A stretch of 64,000 bases of DNA from Pseudomonas putida S13.1.2 (GCF_000498395.2 NZ_CP010979.1:1612001-1676000); one strand, 5' to 3'; numbered from the stretch's first letter, positions 17,411 to 26,359 are shown. Made by a program: numbers and translations. The notes: generated from the sequence alone by a model not told the origin.

Positions 17411-18454
17411 ATGTCTATTGTCGAGCGCCTGGATGTCGCTGCACGCAGTCGCCCATGCGCCAAGCTTATTGCCTATTTCGTGTGCATTACGGTTGCCGCA
17501 ATCGTTGCGCTGGCATTTACCCCACGCGGCGCGCTGAACATCGCCCAGACCACGCTGAATACCGAGCGCATGCAGATAAACGGCCTGCTCAATCTGGGCA
17601 CTCGTCAGGTGGCGGTGGGTGAGCGCGGCACCATCCTGATCAGCGACGACCGCGGCCGCAGCTGGCAGCAAGCCACGGTCGAGCCGCAACGTCAGATTTC
17701 CCTGACGGCTTTGACCGCGTTGAATTCCGAGCAGTTGGTAGCCGTTGGCCAGGACAGCCTGATTCTGCGCTCCAATGACGCTGGCAGCAGCTGGCAAGAG
17801 GTTCATTTTGATCCCGCAGCAGGCGAGCCATTGCTCGGTGCCTGGGCGGCCGGTGGCAAGCAGGTTGTCGTGTTCGGCAGCTACGGCAAGTTCTACCAGT
17901 CCGACGATGCCGGGCGCAGCTGGCGCGCGGTGGCGCTGGAGGTCGACCGTGCTCATCTCAATGCGCTGGATGGCGGCAGCGATGGCCGGCGCATGCTGGC
18001 CGGCGAACAGGGCCTGGTCATGCGCAGCGCCGATAACGGGCAGCATTGGCAACAGTTGCCGGCGTTCTACAACGGCTCACTGTTTGGCGTGGTTCGCCTG
18101 AGCGCCCAGCGTTGGGTGACCTATGGCATGCGCGGCCATGTGTTTGTCACCGACAACTTCGGTGAGCAGTGGCAGGCGATCAAGGTTGGCAATACCCAGC
18201 CGCTTTATGGCCATGTTGTGCTGCCAGACCACAGCGGCGTACTGATTGTCGGCGGCGGCAGTTCAATGGTGCGCCTCGACGCAGAAGGCCGCTTGATCGG
18301 CACCACCCGCCAACCGGGGTTGGGCACCTTGACATCAGCCATAGTGGTGGGCACCGATCAGTTGCTGGTAGCCGGCGAACGGGGCGTTTTCCAGGGGAAC
18401 GGTAACAGCGTTGCCGCTCTGGGCAAAGGAGAGCAAGTGCATGAAGTACGCTAA
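17411..18454 (+). CDS. YCF48-like beta-propeller protein
   Basis: 347 aa from ATG 17411 (GAGGGTGGACC upstream). One N-terminal membrane/signal segment (IAYFVCITVAAIVALAF, about residues 20-36) is followed by repeated propeller blades with the BNR/sialidase-like motif S(D/N)D(A/R)GxSW (SDDRGRSW, SNDAGSSW, SDDAGRSW, SADNGQHW). Likely periplasmic. In pseudomonads such proteins are encoded next to RND (MMPL) and DUF1302 genes, and may help assemble or gate the transporter. Overlaps the RND gene by 14 nt, so translation is coupled. Confidence 0.85.
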   Translation: MSIVERLDVAARSRPCAKLIAYFVCITVAAIVALAFTPRGALNIAQTTLNTERMQINGLLNLGTRQVAVGERGTILISDDRGRSWQQATVEPQRQISLTALTALNSEQLVAVGQDSLILRSNDAGSSWQEVHFDPAAGEPLLGAWAAGGKQVVVFGSYGKFYQSDDAGRSWRAVALEVDRAHLNALDGGSDGRRMLAGEQGLVMRSADNGQHWQQLPAFYNGSLFGVVRLSAQRWVTYGMRGHVFVTDNFGEQWQAIKVGNTQPLYGHVVLPDHSGVLIVGGGSSMVRLDAEGRLIGTTRQPGLGTLTSAIVVGTDQLLVAGERGVFQGNGNSVAALGKGEQVHEVR

Positions 18455-20831
18455 AGCCCGAGCCGGGCGCCTGGTCGAGCGGTGCGCCGACCTGCTGTTG
18501 GCACGACGCAAACTGCTGTTGACGGTGTTCCTGCTGCTGACCCTGGGCCTGGGCTACAGCGCCACGCATACCCAGCTCGACCCTGGCTTCAACAAGCAGA
18601 TCCCGGTGCGACATGAGTACATGCTCAACTTCCTCGAATTCAGCCAGTACTTCACCGGCGCCAACCGCTTTCTGGTCAGCGTCAGGTGGAAGGGCGAGGG
18701 TGACATCTACAACCCCGAGTTCCTCGACACGCTGCGCAAGGTGACTGACGATGTGTTCTTTATCAACGGGGTCAGCCGCGCCAGCGTAACCTCGCTGTTC
18801 ACCGCCAACGTGCGTTACATCGAGATCACCGAAGAAGGCTTTTTTGGTGATGTGGTGGTACCGCCACGCTTTACCGCCAGCGCCGAAGACCTGGCCCAGG
18901 TGCGCAGTAACGCCGCGCGCTCGGGGCAGGTCGGGCGGCTGGTGGCCAATGACCTGAAGTCGGCCATGGTTCGGGCCGACTTGCAGGACGTTGACCCACA
19001 AACAGGCAAATCGGTCAGTTACGTTGAAGTCGCCAAGCGTCTGGAGGGCATTCGCGACAAATACAGCAGCGATCAGATCGAGATCAACATCGTCGGTTTC
19101 GCCAAACTGGTGGGTGATGTTGTCGAAGGGCTGATGACCGTGATCGGCTTTTTTGTCGTCGCCTTCCTGATCACCGGCCTATTGCTGTGGCTGTATTCAC
19201 GCTCGTTGCGCCTGACCGTAGTCGCGCTGCTGGTGGCGTTGCTGCCGGTGGTGTGGCTGTTGGGCTTGTTGCCGCTGATGGGCCTGGGTATCGACCCGAT
19301 GTCGATCCTGGTGCCGTTCCTGATTTTTTCCATTGGCGTTTCGCACGCCGTGCAGATGACCAATGCCTGGAAACAGGAAGTGCTGGCCGGCAAGGATTCG
19401 CTACAGGCGGCGCACCTGGCCTTTTGCAAGATCTTCATTCCTGGCTCCCTGGCGTTGCTGATGAATGCCTTGGGCTTTGGCGTGATCATGCTGATCGACA
19501 TCCCTATCGTGCATGAACTGGGGGTGACGGCCTGCATCGGCGTGATGCTGATGATCATCACCAACAAGCTGATGTTGCCGATCATTATTTCCTACCTGCG
19601 CCTGGAGCGTAGTGTGCTGAGCAAGGAACGCGCCCAGCAGCAGGGCAGGCACCCGCTGTGGTGGCGCTTGTCGGCGCTGGCCGAACCGCGCCCGGCCCTG
19701 GCGGTGCTGGTGCTCAGCGTAATGTTGCTGAGCGTGGCGGTGCTCAAGGCCCGGCAGCTGGAAGTCGGTGACATCGGTGCTGGCGCACCGGAACTGCGCG
19801 CCGAGTCACGTTACAACCAGGACAACAGCAAAATTGTCAGCAGCTACTCCATAGGCCTTGATGTGCTGGCGGTGTTCGTCCAGGCCCAGGGATTGGAAGA
19901 GGCGTGCCTGTCACCGTCGGTGATGCGTGCGGTGGAAGCCTTCGACTTCCAGATGCGCAGCGTCACCGGCGTGCAGTCGGTGCAGTCGGTGGCCGGTTTT
20001 GGCAAGACGGTAATTGCCGGCAACAACGAAGGCAACCCACGTTGGGCGGCCATTCCCGGGTCGGCCCGAGGCTTGAGTCAAGGTGCCCGTGCCTACATGC
20101 CCGAGGACGGCCTGGTGACCGATGGCTGCCAGCAGATGCAGATTCTGGTGTTTCTCACCGACCACGATGGCGCCACGGTCTCGCATGTGGTCCAGGAGGC
20201 CAAGCGGATCATTGCCCAGGTCCAGGTGCCGGAAATCAGGTTTTTCCTCGGCGGTGGCAACGTCGGGGTAATGGCGGCATCCAACGACGCGGTCAAGCGC
20301 GCCGAGGTGCTGATGCTGGTGGCATTGTTTGGCTCGGTGCTGTTGTTCTGCTGGTTGACCTTCAAGTCGTTGCGCGCGGTGTTGTGCATCCTGGTGCCGC
20401 TGGCCATCGTGGCGGTACTGTGCAATGCACTGATGGCCATGCTTGGCATCGGGTTGAAGGTGGCGACCCTGCCGGTGATGGCGCTTGGGGTTGGCGTCGG
20501 GGTTGACTACGGCATTTACCTGTATGAGCGGATCCAGCACGAAATGGCCGAGGGCGCCAACCTGCGCCACGCGTTCTACCAGGCCATGTGCCAACGCGGA
20601 ACAGCGGCCGTTTTCACTGCTTTGACGATGTCGATCGGGGTGTGCACCTGGGCCTTTGCACCGCTGAAGTTCCAGGCCGATATGGGGGTCTTGCTATCGT
20701 TCATGTTTCTGGTCAATGTACTTGGGGCAATTTTCCTGCTGCCGGCCTTGGCCGCCTGGTTCAACCTCGGCAAACCCCTGGTTGCGGTCAAAGCGAACCG
20801 TGCAGCGCGCGCACACGTGTTTGAATCATAA
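18441..20831 (+). CDS. RND superfamily (MMPL-type) transporter
   Basis: 796 aa from ATG 18441 with AAAGGAGAG upstream. It has the RND/patched layout: TM1 near residues 20-38, a large periplasmic loop, a TM block at about 225-390 (MTVIGFFVVAFLITGLLLW, GIDPMSILVPFLIFSIGVSH), a second TM1-like segment near 415, another periplasmic loop and a C-terminal TM block (about 625-780, including GVGVGVDYGIYLYERI). The buried acidic residues in GIDP and GVDYG fit proton relay sites. MMPL transporters move hydrophobic molecules; steroid-like import or export is inferred from the cluster. Confidence 0.9.
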   Translation: MKYAKARAGRLVERCADLLLARRKLLLTVFLLLTLGLGYSATHTQLDPGFNKQIPVRHEYMLNFLEFSQYFTGANRFLVSVRWKGEGDIYNPEFLDTLRKVTDDVFFINGVSRASVTSLFTANVRYIEITEEGFFGDVVVPPRFTASAEDLAQVRSNAARSGQVGRLVANDLKSAMVRADLQDVDPQTGKSVSYVEVAKRLEGIRDKYSSDQIEINIVGFAKLVGDVVEGLMTVIGFFVVAFLITGLLLWLYSRSLRLTVVALLVALLPVVWLLGLLPLMGLGIDPMSILVPFLIFSIGVSHAVQMTNAWKQEVLAGKDSLQAAHLAFCKIFIPGSLALLMNALGFGVIMLIDIPIVHELGVTACIGVMLMIITNKLMLPIIISYLRLERSVLSKERAQQQGRHPLWWRLSALAEPRPALAVLVLSVMLLSVAVLKARQLEVGDIGAGAPELRAESRYNQDNSKIVSSYSIGLDVLAVFVQAQGLEEACLSPSVMRAVEAFDFQMRSVTGVQSVQSVAGFGKTVIAGNNEGNPRWAAIPGSARGLSQGARAYMPEDGLVTDGCQQMQILVFLTDHDGATVSHVVQEAKRIIAQVQVPEIRFFLGGGNVGVMAASNDAVKRAEVLMLVALFGSVLLFCWLTFKSLRAVLCILVPLAIVAVLCNALMAMLGIGLKVATLPVMALGVGVGVDYGIYLYERIQHEMAEGANLRHAFYQAMCQRGTAAVFTALTMSIGVCTWAFAPLKFQADMGVLLSFMFLVNVLGAIFLLPALAAWFNLGKPLVAVKANRAARAHVFES

Positions 20832-20840
20832 CAATAAAAG
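20828..20840 (+). promoter_or_regulatory. Crc/Hfq-type CA motif upstream of LuxR gene
   Basis: ATAACAATAAAAG overlaps the RND stop codon and lies 40 nt before the regulator start. It fits AAnAAnAA. Confidence 0.35.
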
Positions 20841-20879
20841 CGGGCACGGCCTGGGCTGTGCCCCGCGAGGAGACGGGCG

Positions 20880-22130
20880 ATGGGAAATTCCACCGTGGGG
20901 TTTGAAGCGCTGGCAGAAATGGGTATGGAGCTGGCGGAATATGACACGCTCATCGGCGAGTTTTATGACGGGTCGCTGAACCACAAGTTGATGGCCAAGA
21001 CCCTGCGCCACGTACGCAGCCTGTACCAGGCCAATTACGTCACCTTGATCTTGAGAGTGCCAGAGCAACCGGACCTGGGCCTGATGATTGTCGTCGGTGA
21101 CATCGAAGGCGAAGGGGAGGTGAGTTACTGGGCCTACCCACAAACTGTCACCCCCTTCAGCAACCCGCCGATGGACCAGGTGTTCACCGTCGAAGACCTG
21201 ATGACCGAAGCGGAGTGGGCCAATTCGGTCTACTACAAGACCTACGGAACCGTGCACGACACTTACCACATCATGGGTGCCGACGTTTCCACACCCGATG
21301 GCGGCAAGCTGCGCTTTCGCATTACCCGGCCCAAAGCCGCGCCGAAATTCACCGCCTCCGAGCGCACGCTGTGCGAAATGATCCTGCCGCATTTGCGCCG
21401 TGCGATGCACGTGCACAACCTGCTCGACCGCAGCGAGTCGATTAGCGAACTGTATGCCCAGGCCATCAGCCGCTTGTCAGTGGCCACCATCGTGCTTGAC
21501 CAGAATGGCAGCGTGCTGCGCCTCAACCCGGTGGCCAGCGAACTGCTGGAACAGGCGGACGGCCTGAAACTGGTGGGTGGGCGTCTTGAAGCCACCTATC
21601 CCAGCGACAACCGCGAACTGCAACGCCTGGTACGCAATGCCTTCGCGCGTGACGTCAACAGCGAAAAGGTCAGCACGGCGGCCGAAGCGATGTCGGTGGC
21701 CAGGCCATCGGGCCAGGTCAACCTGGGGGTAGTGATCGAGGCCATTCCCACCCAGGACTGGGCCGAGGGCAAGAGCAAACCTGCGGTGGTGGTATACATC
21801 CGCGACGCGGTTGGCCGCTCCATGGCTAGCGAAACGGTAACCAAGCAACTGTTCAACCTGACCCGGGCCGAAACCGCACTGGCCATGGAGCTGGCTAACG
21901 GCCTGTCGCTTGAAGAGGCCGCCGAAGTATTGAATGTGCGCCGCAACACCGCACGGGCGCATTTGCGCTCGATCTTTTCAAAGACGGGTGTGCGCCGCCA
22001 GACGGAGTTGGTGCGCATCATTCTCAACAGTGTGGTTGCCCTGGGAAAGCCCAAACTGGCAGCACTGCCAAACGATAAGCCGGAAAAACCGGTGTTGAAG
22101 CTGGCCACCCCGGCGCGCAATAGCGCCTGA
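20880..22130 (+). CDS. LuxR-type transcriptional regulator (TeiR-like)
   Basis: 416 aa, ATG 20880 behind CGAGGAGAC. The C-terminal ~65 residues are a LuxR/FixJ HTH: LTRAETALAMELANGLSLEEAAEVLNVRRNTAR then LRSIFSKTGVRRQTEL. The middle (about residues 195-300) looks like a PAS module (ATIVLDQNGSVLRLNPVASELL). There is no receiver or autoinducer domain. TeiR, the testosterone-inducible regulator of Comamonas, has the same kind of layout. It lies 48 nt after the RND gene, with no clear promoter of its own. It is the best candidate to bind the six TAGTC-N5-GGACGATG boxes around it; this is inference. Confidence 0.8.
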   Translation: MGNSTVGFEALAEMGMELAEYDTLIGEFYDGSLNHKLMAKTLRHVRSLYQANYVTLILRVPEQPDLGLMIVVGDIEGEGEVSYWAYPQTVTPFSNPPMDQVFTVEDLMTEAEWANSVYYKTYGTVHDTYHIMGADVSTPDGGKLRFRITRPKAAPKFTASERTLCEMILPHLRRAMHVHNLLDRSESISELYAQAISRLSVATIVLDQNGSVLRLNPVASELLEQADGLKLVGGRLEATYPSDNRELQRLVRNAFARDVNSEKVSTAAEAMSVARPSGQVNLGVVIEAIPTQDWAEGKSKPAVVVYIRDAVGRSMASETVTKQLFNLTRAETALAMELANGLSLEEAAEVLNVRRNTARAHLRSIFSKTGVRRQTELVRIILNSVVALGKPKLAALPNDKPEKPVLKLATPARNSA

Positions 22131-22150
22131 ACTTCGCCCGGCTTACCCGA

Positions 22151-22186
22151 ACGCCCCGGTCCTGCTTGCAAGGCCGGGGCGTTTTA
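22151..22186 (+). terminator. Rho-independent terminator after the LuxR gene
   Basis: A 9-bp GC stem (ACGCCCCGG 22151-22159 with CCGGGGCGT 22174-22182) is followed by TTTT. Its last base overlaps the first bases of promoter module 5. Confidence 0.85.
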
Positions 22187-22228
22187 GTCCGTGCGGACGA
22201 TGTTGTGGGGTTTGCGCGGCACCAATAC
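22185..22228 (+). promoter_or_regulatory. Shared LuxR-type promoter module 5
   Basis: TAGTC-cgtgc-GGACGATG (22185-22202), a perfect match. It contains the true palindrome GTCC-gtgc-GGAC. CAATAC (22223-22228) follows after 20 nt, or AATACT one base later. The hsdA-like start is 60 bp downstream. Confidence 0.75.
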
Positions 22229-22262
22229 TAGCCAGCACCACCATTCAACAAGGAGCAACGTT

Positions 22263-23027
22263 ATGCCAGTTACAGCGGTCAGCGGTTCTGCATCCGGGAT
22301 CGGCGCGGCAGTCTGCCAGGCGCTACGTGCCGCCGGGCACCGCATCATCGGCATCGACCGGGCAAATGCCGAGGTGATTGCCGACCTGTCCAGCGCAAGC
22401 GGGCGCCAGGCCGCCATCAGTGCGGTGCTCGAGCACAGCGGCGGGGTGCTCGACGGCCTGGTGTGCTGCGCCGGGGTAGGCTCCAGCGCGGTGTCCGATA
22501 CCATCGTGTCGGTCAACTACTTTGGCGTCTGTGAGCTGCTTGACGGCCTGGCCGATGCGTTGGCCAAGGGCGAGCGGCCAGCCGCTGTAGTGATCGGATC
22601 GATTGCGGCCACCCACGTCAGCCCCGATCAGCAGCCGATGATTGCGGCCATGCTCGCCGGCAACGAAGCGCTGGCACTGGAACACGCCAATACCTTGGGG
22701 CAGTCCCATGTGGCCTATGCCAGCTCCAAATACGCCGTGACCTGCAATGCCCGTAGCAAGGCGGTTGCCTGGGCAAAACAAGGCATACGCCTGAATGTGG
22801 TGGCGCCTGGGGCAGTCGAGACGCCGCTGCACCAGGCGTCGCTGAACGATCCACGCTTTGCCAAGGCGGTCCGTGAGTTTGTCGCACCGCTGGGGCGCGC
22901 CGGCAACCCTGAGGAGATCGCCCAGGTCGTGGCATTCTTGCAGTCGGCTCAAGCCAGTTTTGTCCACGGCACTGTGATGTTTGTAGATGGCGGTATGGAT
23001 GCCATGGTTCGTCCGGCACGTTTCTAG
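22263..23027 (+). CDS. hsdA: 3-alpha-hydroxysteroid dehydrogenase/carbonyl reductase (HsdA-like SDR)
   Basis: 254 aa from ATG 22263 (AAGGAG upstream). SDR motifs: SGSASGIGAAVC loop, IVSVNYFGVCELLD, Y-A-S-S-K catalytic pair, LNVVAPGAVETPLHQA and the C-terminal FVDGGMDAMVRPARF. The short loop, GIDxxxAEVIADLS and the C-terminus match Comamonas testosteroni 3-alpha-HSD/carbonyl reductase as I remember it. That enzyme oxidises 3-alpha-hydroxyl groups of steroids such as androsterone or bile acids with NAD. It is the strongest single marker that the cluster serves steroids. Confidence 0.85.
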   Translation: MPVTAVSGSASGIGAAVCQALRAAGHRIIGIDRANAEVIADLSSASGRQAAISAVLEHSGGVLDGLVCCAGVGSSAVSDTIVSVNYFGVCELLDGLADALAKGERPAAVVIGSIAATHVSPDQQPMIAAMLAGNEALALEHANTLGQSHVAYASSKYAVTCNARSKAVAWAKQGIRLNVVAPGAVETPLHQASLNDPRFAKAVREFVAPLGRAGNPEEIAQVVAFLQSAQASFVHGTVMFVDGGMDAMVRPARF

Positions 23028-23042
23028 CCTATGTCCACGTGA

Positions 23043-23053
23043 GAACAACAATG
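23043..23053 (+). promoter_or_regulatory. Crc/Hfq-type CA motif at SDR start
   Basis: GAACAACAATG covers the start codon of the SDR gene, which has no good Shine-Dalgarno sequence. Hfq/Crc binding here would block initiation. Confidence 0.45.
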
Positions 23054-23884
23054 ACCAAAGTGGCATTCATTACCGGGGCAAGCCGCGGTATCGGGCGCGA
23101 GACGGCATTGGCCTTTGCCCGGGCCGGGTTCGATGTGGCGATCAGTGCCCGCACTGTAGAGGAGGGCGAAAGCACCGCGCATCGGCTGTGCGACGCCCAG
23201 GGCGTGCCCCTGGCGGGCAGCCTCAACAGTACGGCAGCCGCGATCCGCGCCATGGGGCGCAAGGCGTTGGTGGTGCCTATGGATCTGCTCGACAGCGCCT
23301 CGGTACTGGCCGCCGGCCAGGCAGTACTGGCGGCGCTCGGGCGCATCGATGTGCTGATCAACAACGCCATCTACCAGGGCCGCGATCTCAACAGCGCATT
23401 CATGTCGCTGCAGCCGCAGACCATGCAGCGGGTATTCCAGGGTTATGTGCTGGCGCCGCTGTTACTGACCCAGACCGTGTTGCCCGGCATGCTCGAACGG
23501 GGCGCCGGGGTGGTGATCAACGTCACCTCCGGTGCCGGTGAAGGCGACCCGCCCGTGGCTGCCGTCGACGGTGGCTGGGGCTACGCCTACGGTGCGGGCA
23601 AGGCTGCAGTCTCCAGGGTTTCGGGGGTGCTTGCAGCCGAACTGGGCGAGCAGGGAATTCGCGCCTTTACGCTTAACCCGGGGGTGGTCACCACCGACGC
23701 GCTGAAGGCTACCATCGGCGAAAATGGCCTGCTGGCGCTGCGCATCGGCACTGCGCCTCCCCAGGTGCCGGCACAGGTGATGGTGTGGCTGGCCACCCAC
23801 GATCAGGCCGCGCGCTTTCAACGGCGCACCATCGCCGCGCAGGCGTTTGCGCTGGAGCACGGCATCGTCGCCAACTGGCGATGA
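23051..23884 (+). CDS. SDR family oxidoreductase
   Basis: 277 aa. SDR loop TGASRGIGRETA, NNAIYQ, NVTSGAG and catalytic Y-G-A-G-K (YAYGAGKAA). It lies 23 nt after hsdA and is probably in the same unit. The NAD(P)-loop region has an extra ~20 residues (EGESTAHRLCDAQGVPLAGS) between strands 2 and 3. It may act on a steroid hydroxyl/keto group, but I cannot name the position. Confidence 0.75.
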   Translation: MTKVAFITGASRGIGRETALAFARAGFDVAISARTVEEGESTAHRLCDAQGVPLAGSLNSTAAAIRAMGRKALVVPMDLLDSASVLAAGQAVLAALGRIDVLINNAIYQGRDLNSAFMSLQPQTMQRVFQGYVLAPLLLTQTVLPGMLERGAGVVINVTSGAGEGDPPVAAVDGGWGYAYGAGKAAVSRVSGVLAAELGEQGIRAFTLNPGVVTTDALKATIGENGLLALRIGTAPPQVPAQVMVWLATHDQAARFQRRTIAAQAFALEHGIVANWR

Positions 23885-23917
23885 GCACTGGCTGAAGAAG
23901 TACTCGTGGTGCTCACC

Positions 23918-23961
23918 TAGTCCATGCGGAGGATGAGCACCGGCGGCTGCTCGGTGAAGAT
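23918..23961 (+). promoter_or_regulatory. Shared LuxR-type promoter module 6
   Basis: TAGTC-catgc-GGAGGATG (23918-23935), one mismatch, with GAAGAT (23956-23961) after 20 nt. It lies 71 bp before the KshA-like start. Confidence 0.7.
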
Positions 23962-23996
23962 TGACCGGGCAAGTTACCGGGGATTTTCACACGAGG

Positions 23997-24009
23997 AACA
24001 ATAACAATG
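23997..24009 (+). promoter_or_regulatory. Crc/Hfq-type CA motif at oxygenase start
   Basis: AACAATAACAATG lies between the GAGG Shine-Dalgarno sequence and the start codon. It is a good fit to AAnAAnAA. Confidence 0.5.
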
Positions 24010-25044
24010 ACCAAGCTCGCAGCAATCAATGTCGAAACTGCTCTGGCCCCGCGCTTCGGCCGAGGCTGGCACTGCCTGGGTGAAGCGGCCGACTACCGTA
24101 ATGGCCAGTTGCACACCCTGAATATCTTCGGCACGCGCTTGCTGGCATTTGCGACTTCCAGCGGCCAGATCAGCGTCATTGACGCGCATTGCCCGCACAT
24201 GGGCGCCGACCTCTCGCGCGGCACCCTGGAAAATGACCGGGTGGTATGCCCCTTTCATCACTGGCAGTACGACGCCAGCGGCAAGTGCGTGGAGATCCCG
24301 TACTGCAAGCGTATCCCCCCGAAAGCCAAGACCCGCAGCTGGCTGACCTGTGAAGAAAACAACCTGCTGTTTGTCTGGAACAACCCGGAAGGCAAAGCGC
24401 CGGCAGACGGCGTGGTGATTCCTCATCTGGCGGAACAGGACAGTGACGAATGGCTGCACGACTGGCACATGGACAAGCTGATTATCGAAACCAACCCACG
24501 CGAACTGGTCGATAACCTGGCAGATGCCCAGCACTTCGGGCCGGTTCATGGTACGCCAACCAAGTATTTCGCCAACGTCTTCGAAGGGCACATTGCCCAG
24601 CAGATTTTCCATGGCGACTCCGAGCGCCTGGGCGGTGATCTGGTGGCCGAGTCGGCGTACTACGGACCAGCCACGCACTTTACCCGCATGCGCGCGGTGT
24701 TCGAGGGCATGGAAATCCACTCGATCCTGCTCAACTGCCATGTGCCGATCACCGCCAACAGTTTTGAGCTGCGTTTTGGCTGCATGGTGAAGAAGGTGCC
24801 GGGCTGGAGCGAAGAACAGAACCGGGAAATGGCCAAGGACTATGTGATGCGCAACCGCGAATCCTTTTACCAGGACGTGGATATCTGGGCGCACAAGATT
24901 CGGGTGAACAACCCGGTTCTGGCCGAAGGCGATGGCCCGGTCTATCAACTGCGCGAGTGGTACGAGCAGTTTTTCATGGACGAAGCCAGCGTGCCGGACG
25001 CCATGGCTGAGCGCCGCGAAGTCATTACCGTCGGCCAGCGCTGA
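24007..25044 (+). CDS. kshA: KshA-type Rieske oxygenase (3-ketosteroid 9-alpha-hydroxylase-like)
   Basis: 345 aa. N-terminal Rieske domain with C-P-H (about residue 62) and C-P-F-H (about residue 82) binding the 2Fe-2S cluster. The catalytic domain has the mononuclear iron motif DNLADAQHFGPVHG (about residues 170-183). Size and motifs match KshA, which hydroxylates C9 of 3-ketosteroids to open ring B, using a separate reductase KshB. No reductase gene is in the window. Another steroid or terpenoid position is possible. An MFS gene follows 24 nt later. Confidence 0.8.
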   Translation: MTKLAAINVETALAPRFGRGWHCLGEAADYRNGQLHTLNIFGTRLLAFATSSGQISVIDAHCPHMGADLSRGTLENDRVVCPFHHWQYDASGKCVEIPYCKRIPPKAKTRSWLTCEENNLLFVWNNPEGKAPADGVVIPHLAEQDSDEWLHDWHMDKLIIETNPRELVDNLADAQHFGPVHGTPTKYFANVFEGHIAQQIFHGDSERLGGDLVAESAYYGPATHFTRMRAVFEGMEIHSILLNCHVPITANSFELRFGCMVKKVPGWSEEQNREMAKDYVMRNRESFYQDVDIWAHKIRVNNPVLAEGDGPVYQLREWYEQFFMDEASVPDAMAERREVITVGQR

Positions 25045-25068
25045 AAGCCACCCGAGCAGGAGAGAGCA

Positions 25069-26256
25069 ATGAACATGAGTGGCCGTAATACCCTGGCGAT
25101 CATGCTGGCCGCCAGCTTCGCTTCGACGATTGGCGGCTTGCCGTTCAATACCTTGCCTATCCTGCTCGGGTCGATGGTCGAAAGCCTGGGCTTTACTGTC
25201 GAACAGATCGGCCTGCTGGGCTCGGTGTGTTTTGCCGGCTACCTGCTCGGCACGCTGCTGGCAGTGGTGCTGATCGACCGCATGAACTGGCGCTGGTTGA
25301 CCCTGGGTTGTGCGCTTGGCGCTGCGGCGGCATATGGGATGTCGTCCTGGCTGCCGGCCACGGCCCAGCTGCCGCTGTGGGCGGTGATCGGTTTTTTTGC
25401 TGCGCTCATGACCTGCCTGGGCATGCGCATCATGGGTGAAATGGCCAACAAGGAACGCGCCCTGGGCATGCGCCTGGGTATTGAACTGGGGGTGGTGGCC
25501 GCCGTGCTGTTCGCCTTGCCGTCGCTAGTGATTGCCTATTTCCACTATGCCGGCGCGGCCTTGATGCTGGCCGCGATCATTCTGCTGTTGAGCCTAAGTG
25601 CGCTGGCATTGCCCAGGCGTCAGGACTTCATTCACGAAGCGCAGCAGGCGCAAACCGACTCGTTACTAGCACGCTTCAGGTTTCCGCCAGCGGCTTATGC
25701 AGCGCTGGCATTTTTCTTCCTGTTCGGCGCCGGGCAGATTGGCCTCTGGGCGTTCCTTGAGCGCTTGGGCCATGGCCTGGCGTTGCAGCCAGCGGAACTG
25801 GGTGTCGTCTTCGCCGTGCTGAAACTGCTGGGCGGCGCAGCGGCGCTGGCCTTGGCGGTGGTGGGTGACCGTCTGGGCGTACGCGTACCCCATCTTATTG
25901 TGCTCGCGGTGCTGGGTACCGGGCTGTTGTTACTGGGCAACGCCGAAGGCTTTTTGATGTATGCCGCCGGCGCCTGGATCTGGGAAGTCGGCTTTACCTG
26001 GGGCTGCGTCTACCAGACCGCAGCGATTGCGCGGCTGGACCGCAGCGGCCGCTCGATCATGCTGATTCCAGGGGCCTTTGCCCTGAGCTCCATGGCAGGT
26101 CCGGCCTTGGCCGGGCAACTGGTCGGTGAGGGCTTCGGCATGCTGCTGTGGCTGGCGGCTGGCTGTGCGCTGATCCCGGTGCTGGCGTTTACCTGGCTGC
26201 TGGCGCAACGTTTACAGGGCGCGGGCACTGGCTGTGCAGTGGGTGTGCAGGCGTGA
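25069..26256 (+). CDS. MFS transporter
   Basis: 395 aa, ATG 25069 with CAGGAGAG upstream. About 12 hydrophobic helices, with a hydrophilic loop near residues 180-205 dividing two six-helix halves. The MFS loop 2-3 signature is weak (GTLLAVVLIDRMNWR). Cotranscribed with the Rieske oxygenase gene, so it is likely to import the steroid or export a pathway product. The last gene on this side that belongs clearly to the cluster. Confidence 0.8.
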   Translation: MNMSGRNTLAIMLAASFASTIGGLPFNTLPILLGSMVESLGFTVEQIGLLGSVCFAGYLLGTLLAVVLIDRMNWRWLTLGCALGAAAAYGMSSWLPATAQLPLWAVIGFFAALMTCLGMRIMGEMANKERALGMRLGIELGVVAAVLFALPSLVIAYFHYAGAALMLAAIILLLSLSALALPRRQDFIHEAQQAQTDSLLARFRFPPAAYAALAFFFLFGAGQIGLWAFLERLGHGLALQPAELGVVFAVLKLLGGAAALALAVVGDRLGVRVPHLIVLAVLGTGLLLLGNAEGFLMYAAGAWIWEVGFTWGCVYQTAAIARLDRSGRSIMLIPGAFALSSMAGPALAGQLVGEGFGMLLWLAAGCALIPVLAFTWLLAQRLQGAGTGCAVGVQA

Positions 26257-26359
26257 TGGCTGACACGCAGCGAAGTGGTGAGGCTGGTCGAGACGCAGGC
26301 GGCAGGGGCGGATAATGAAAAATTTCGGGGTAGCTGTGTGGTAAACGGCGAACTTTGAT

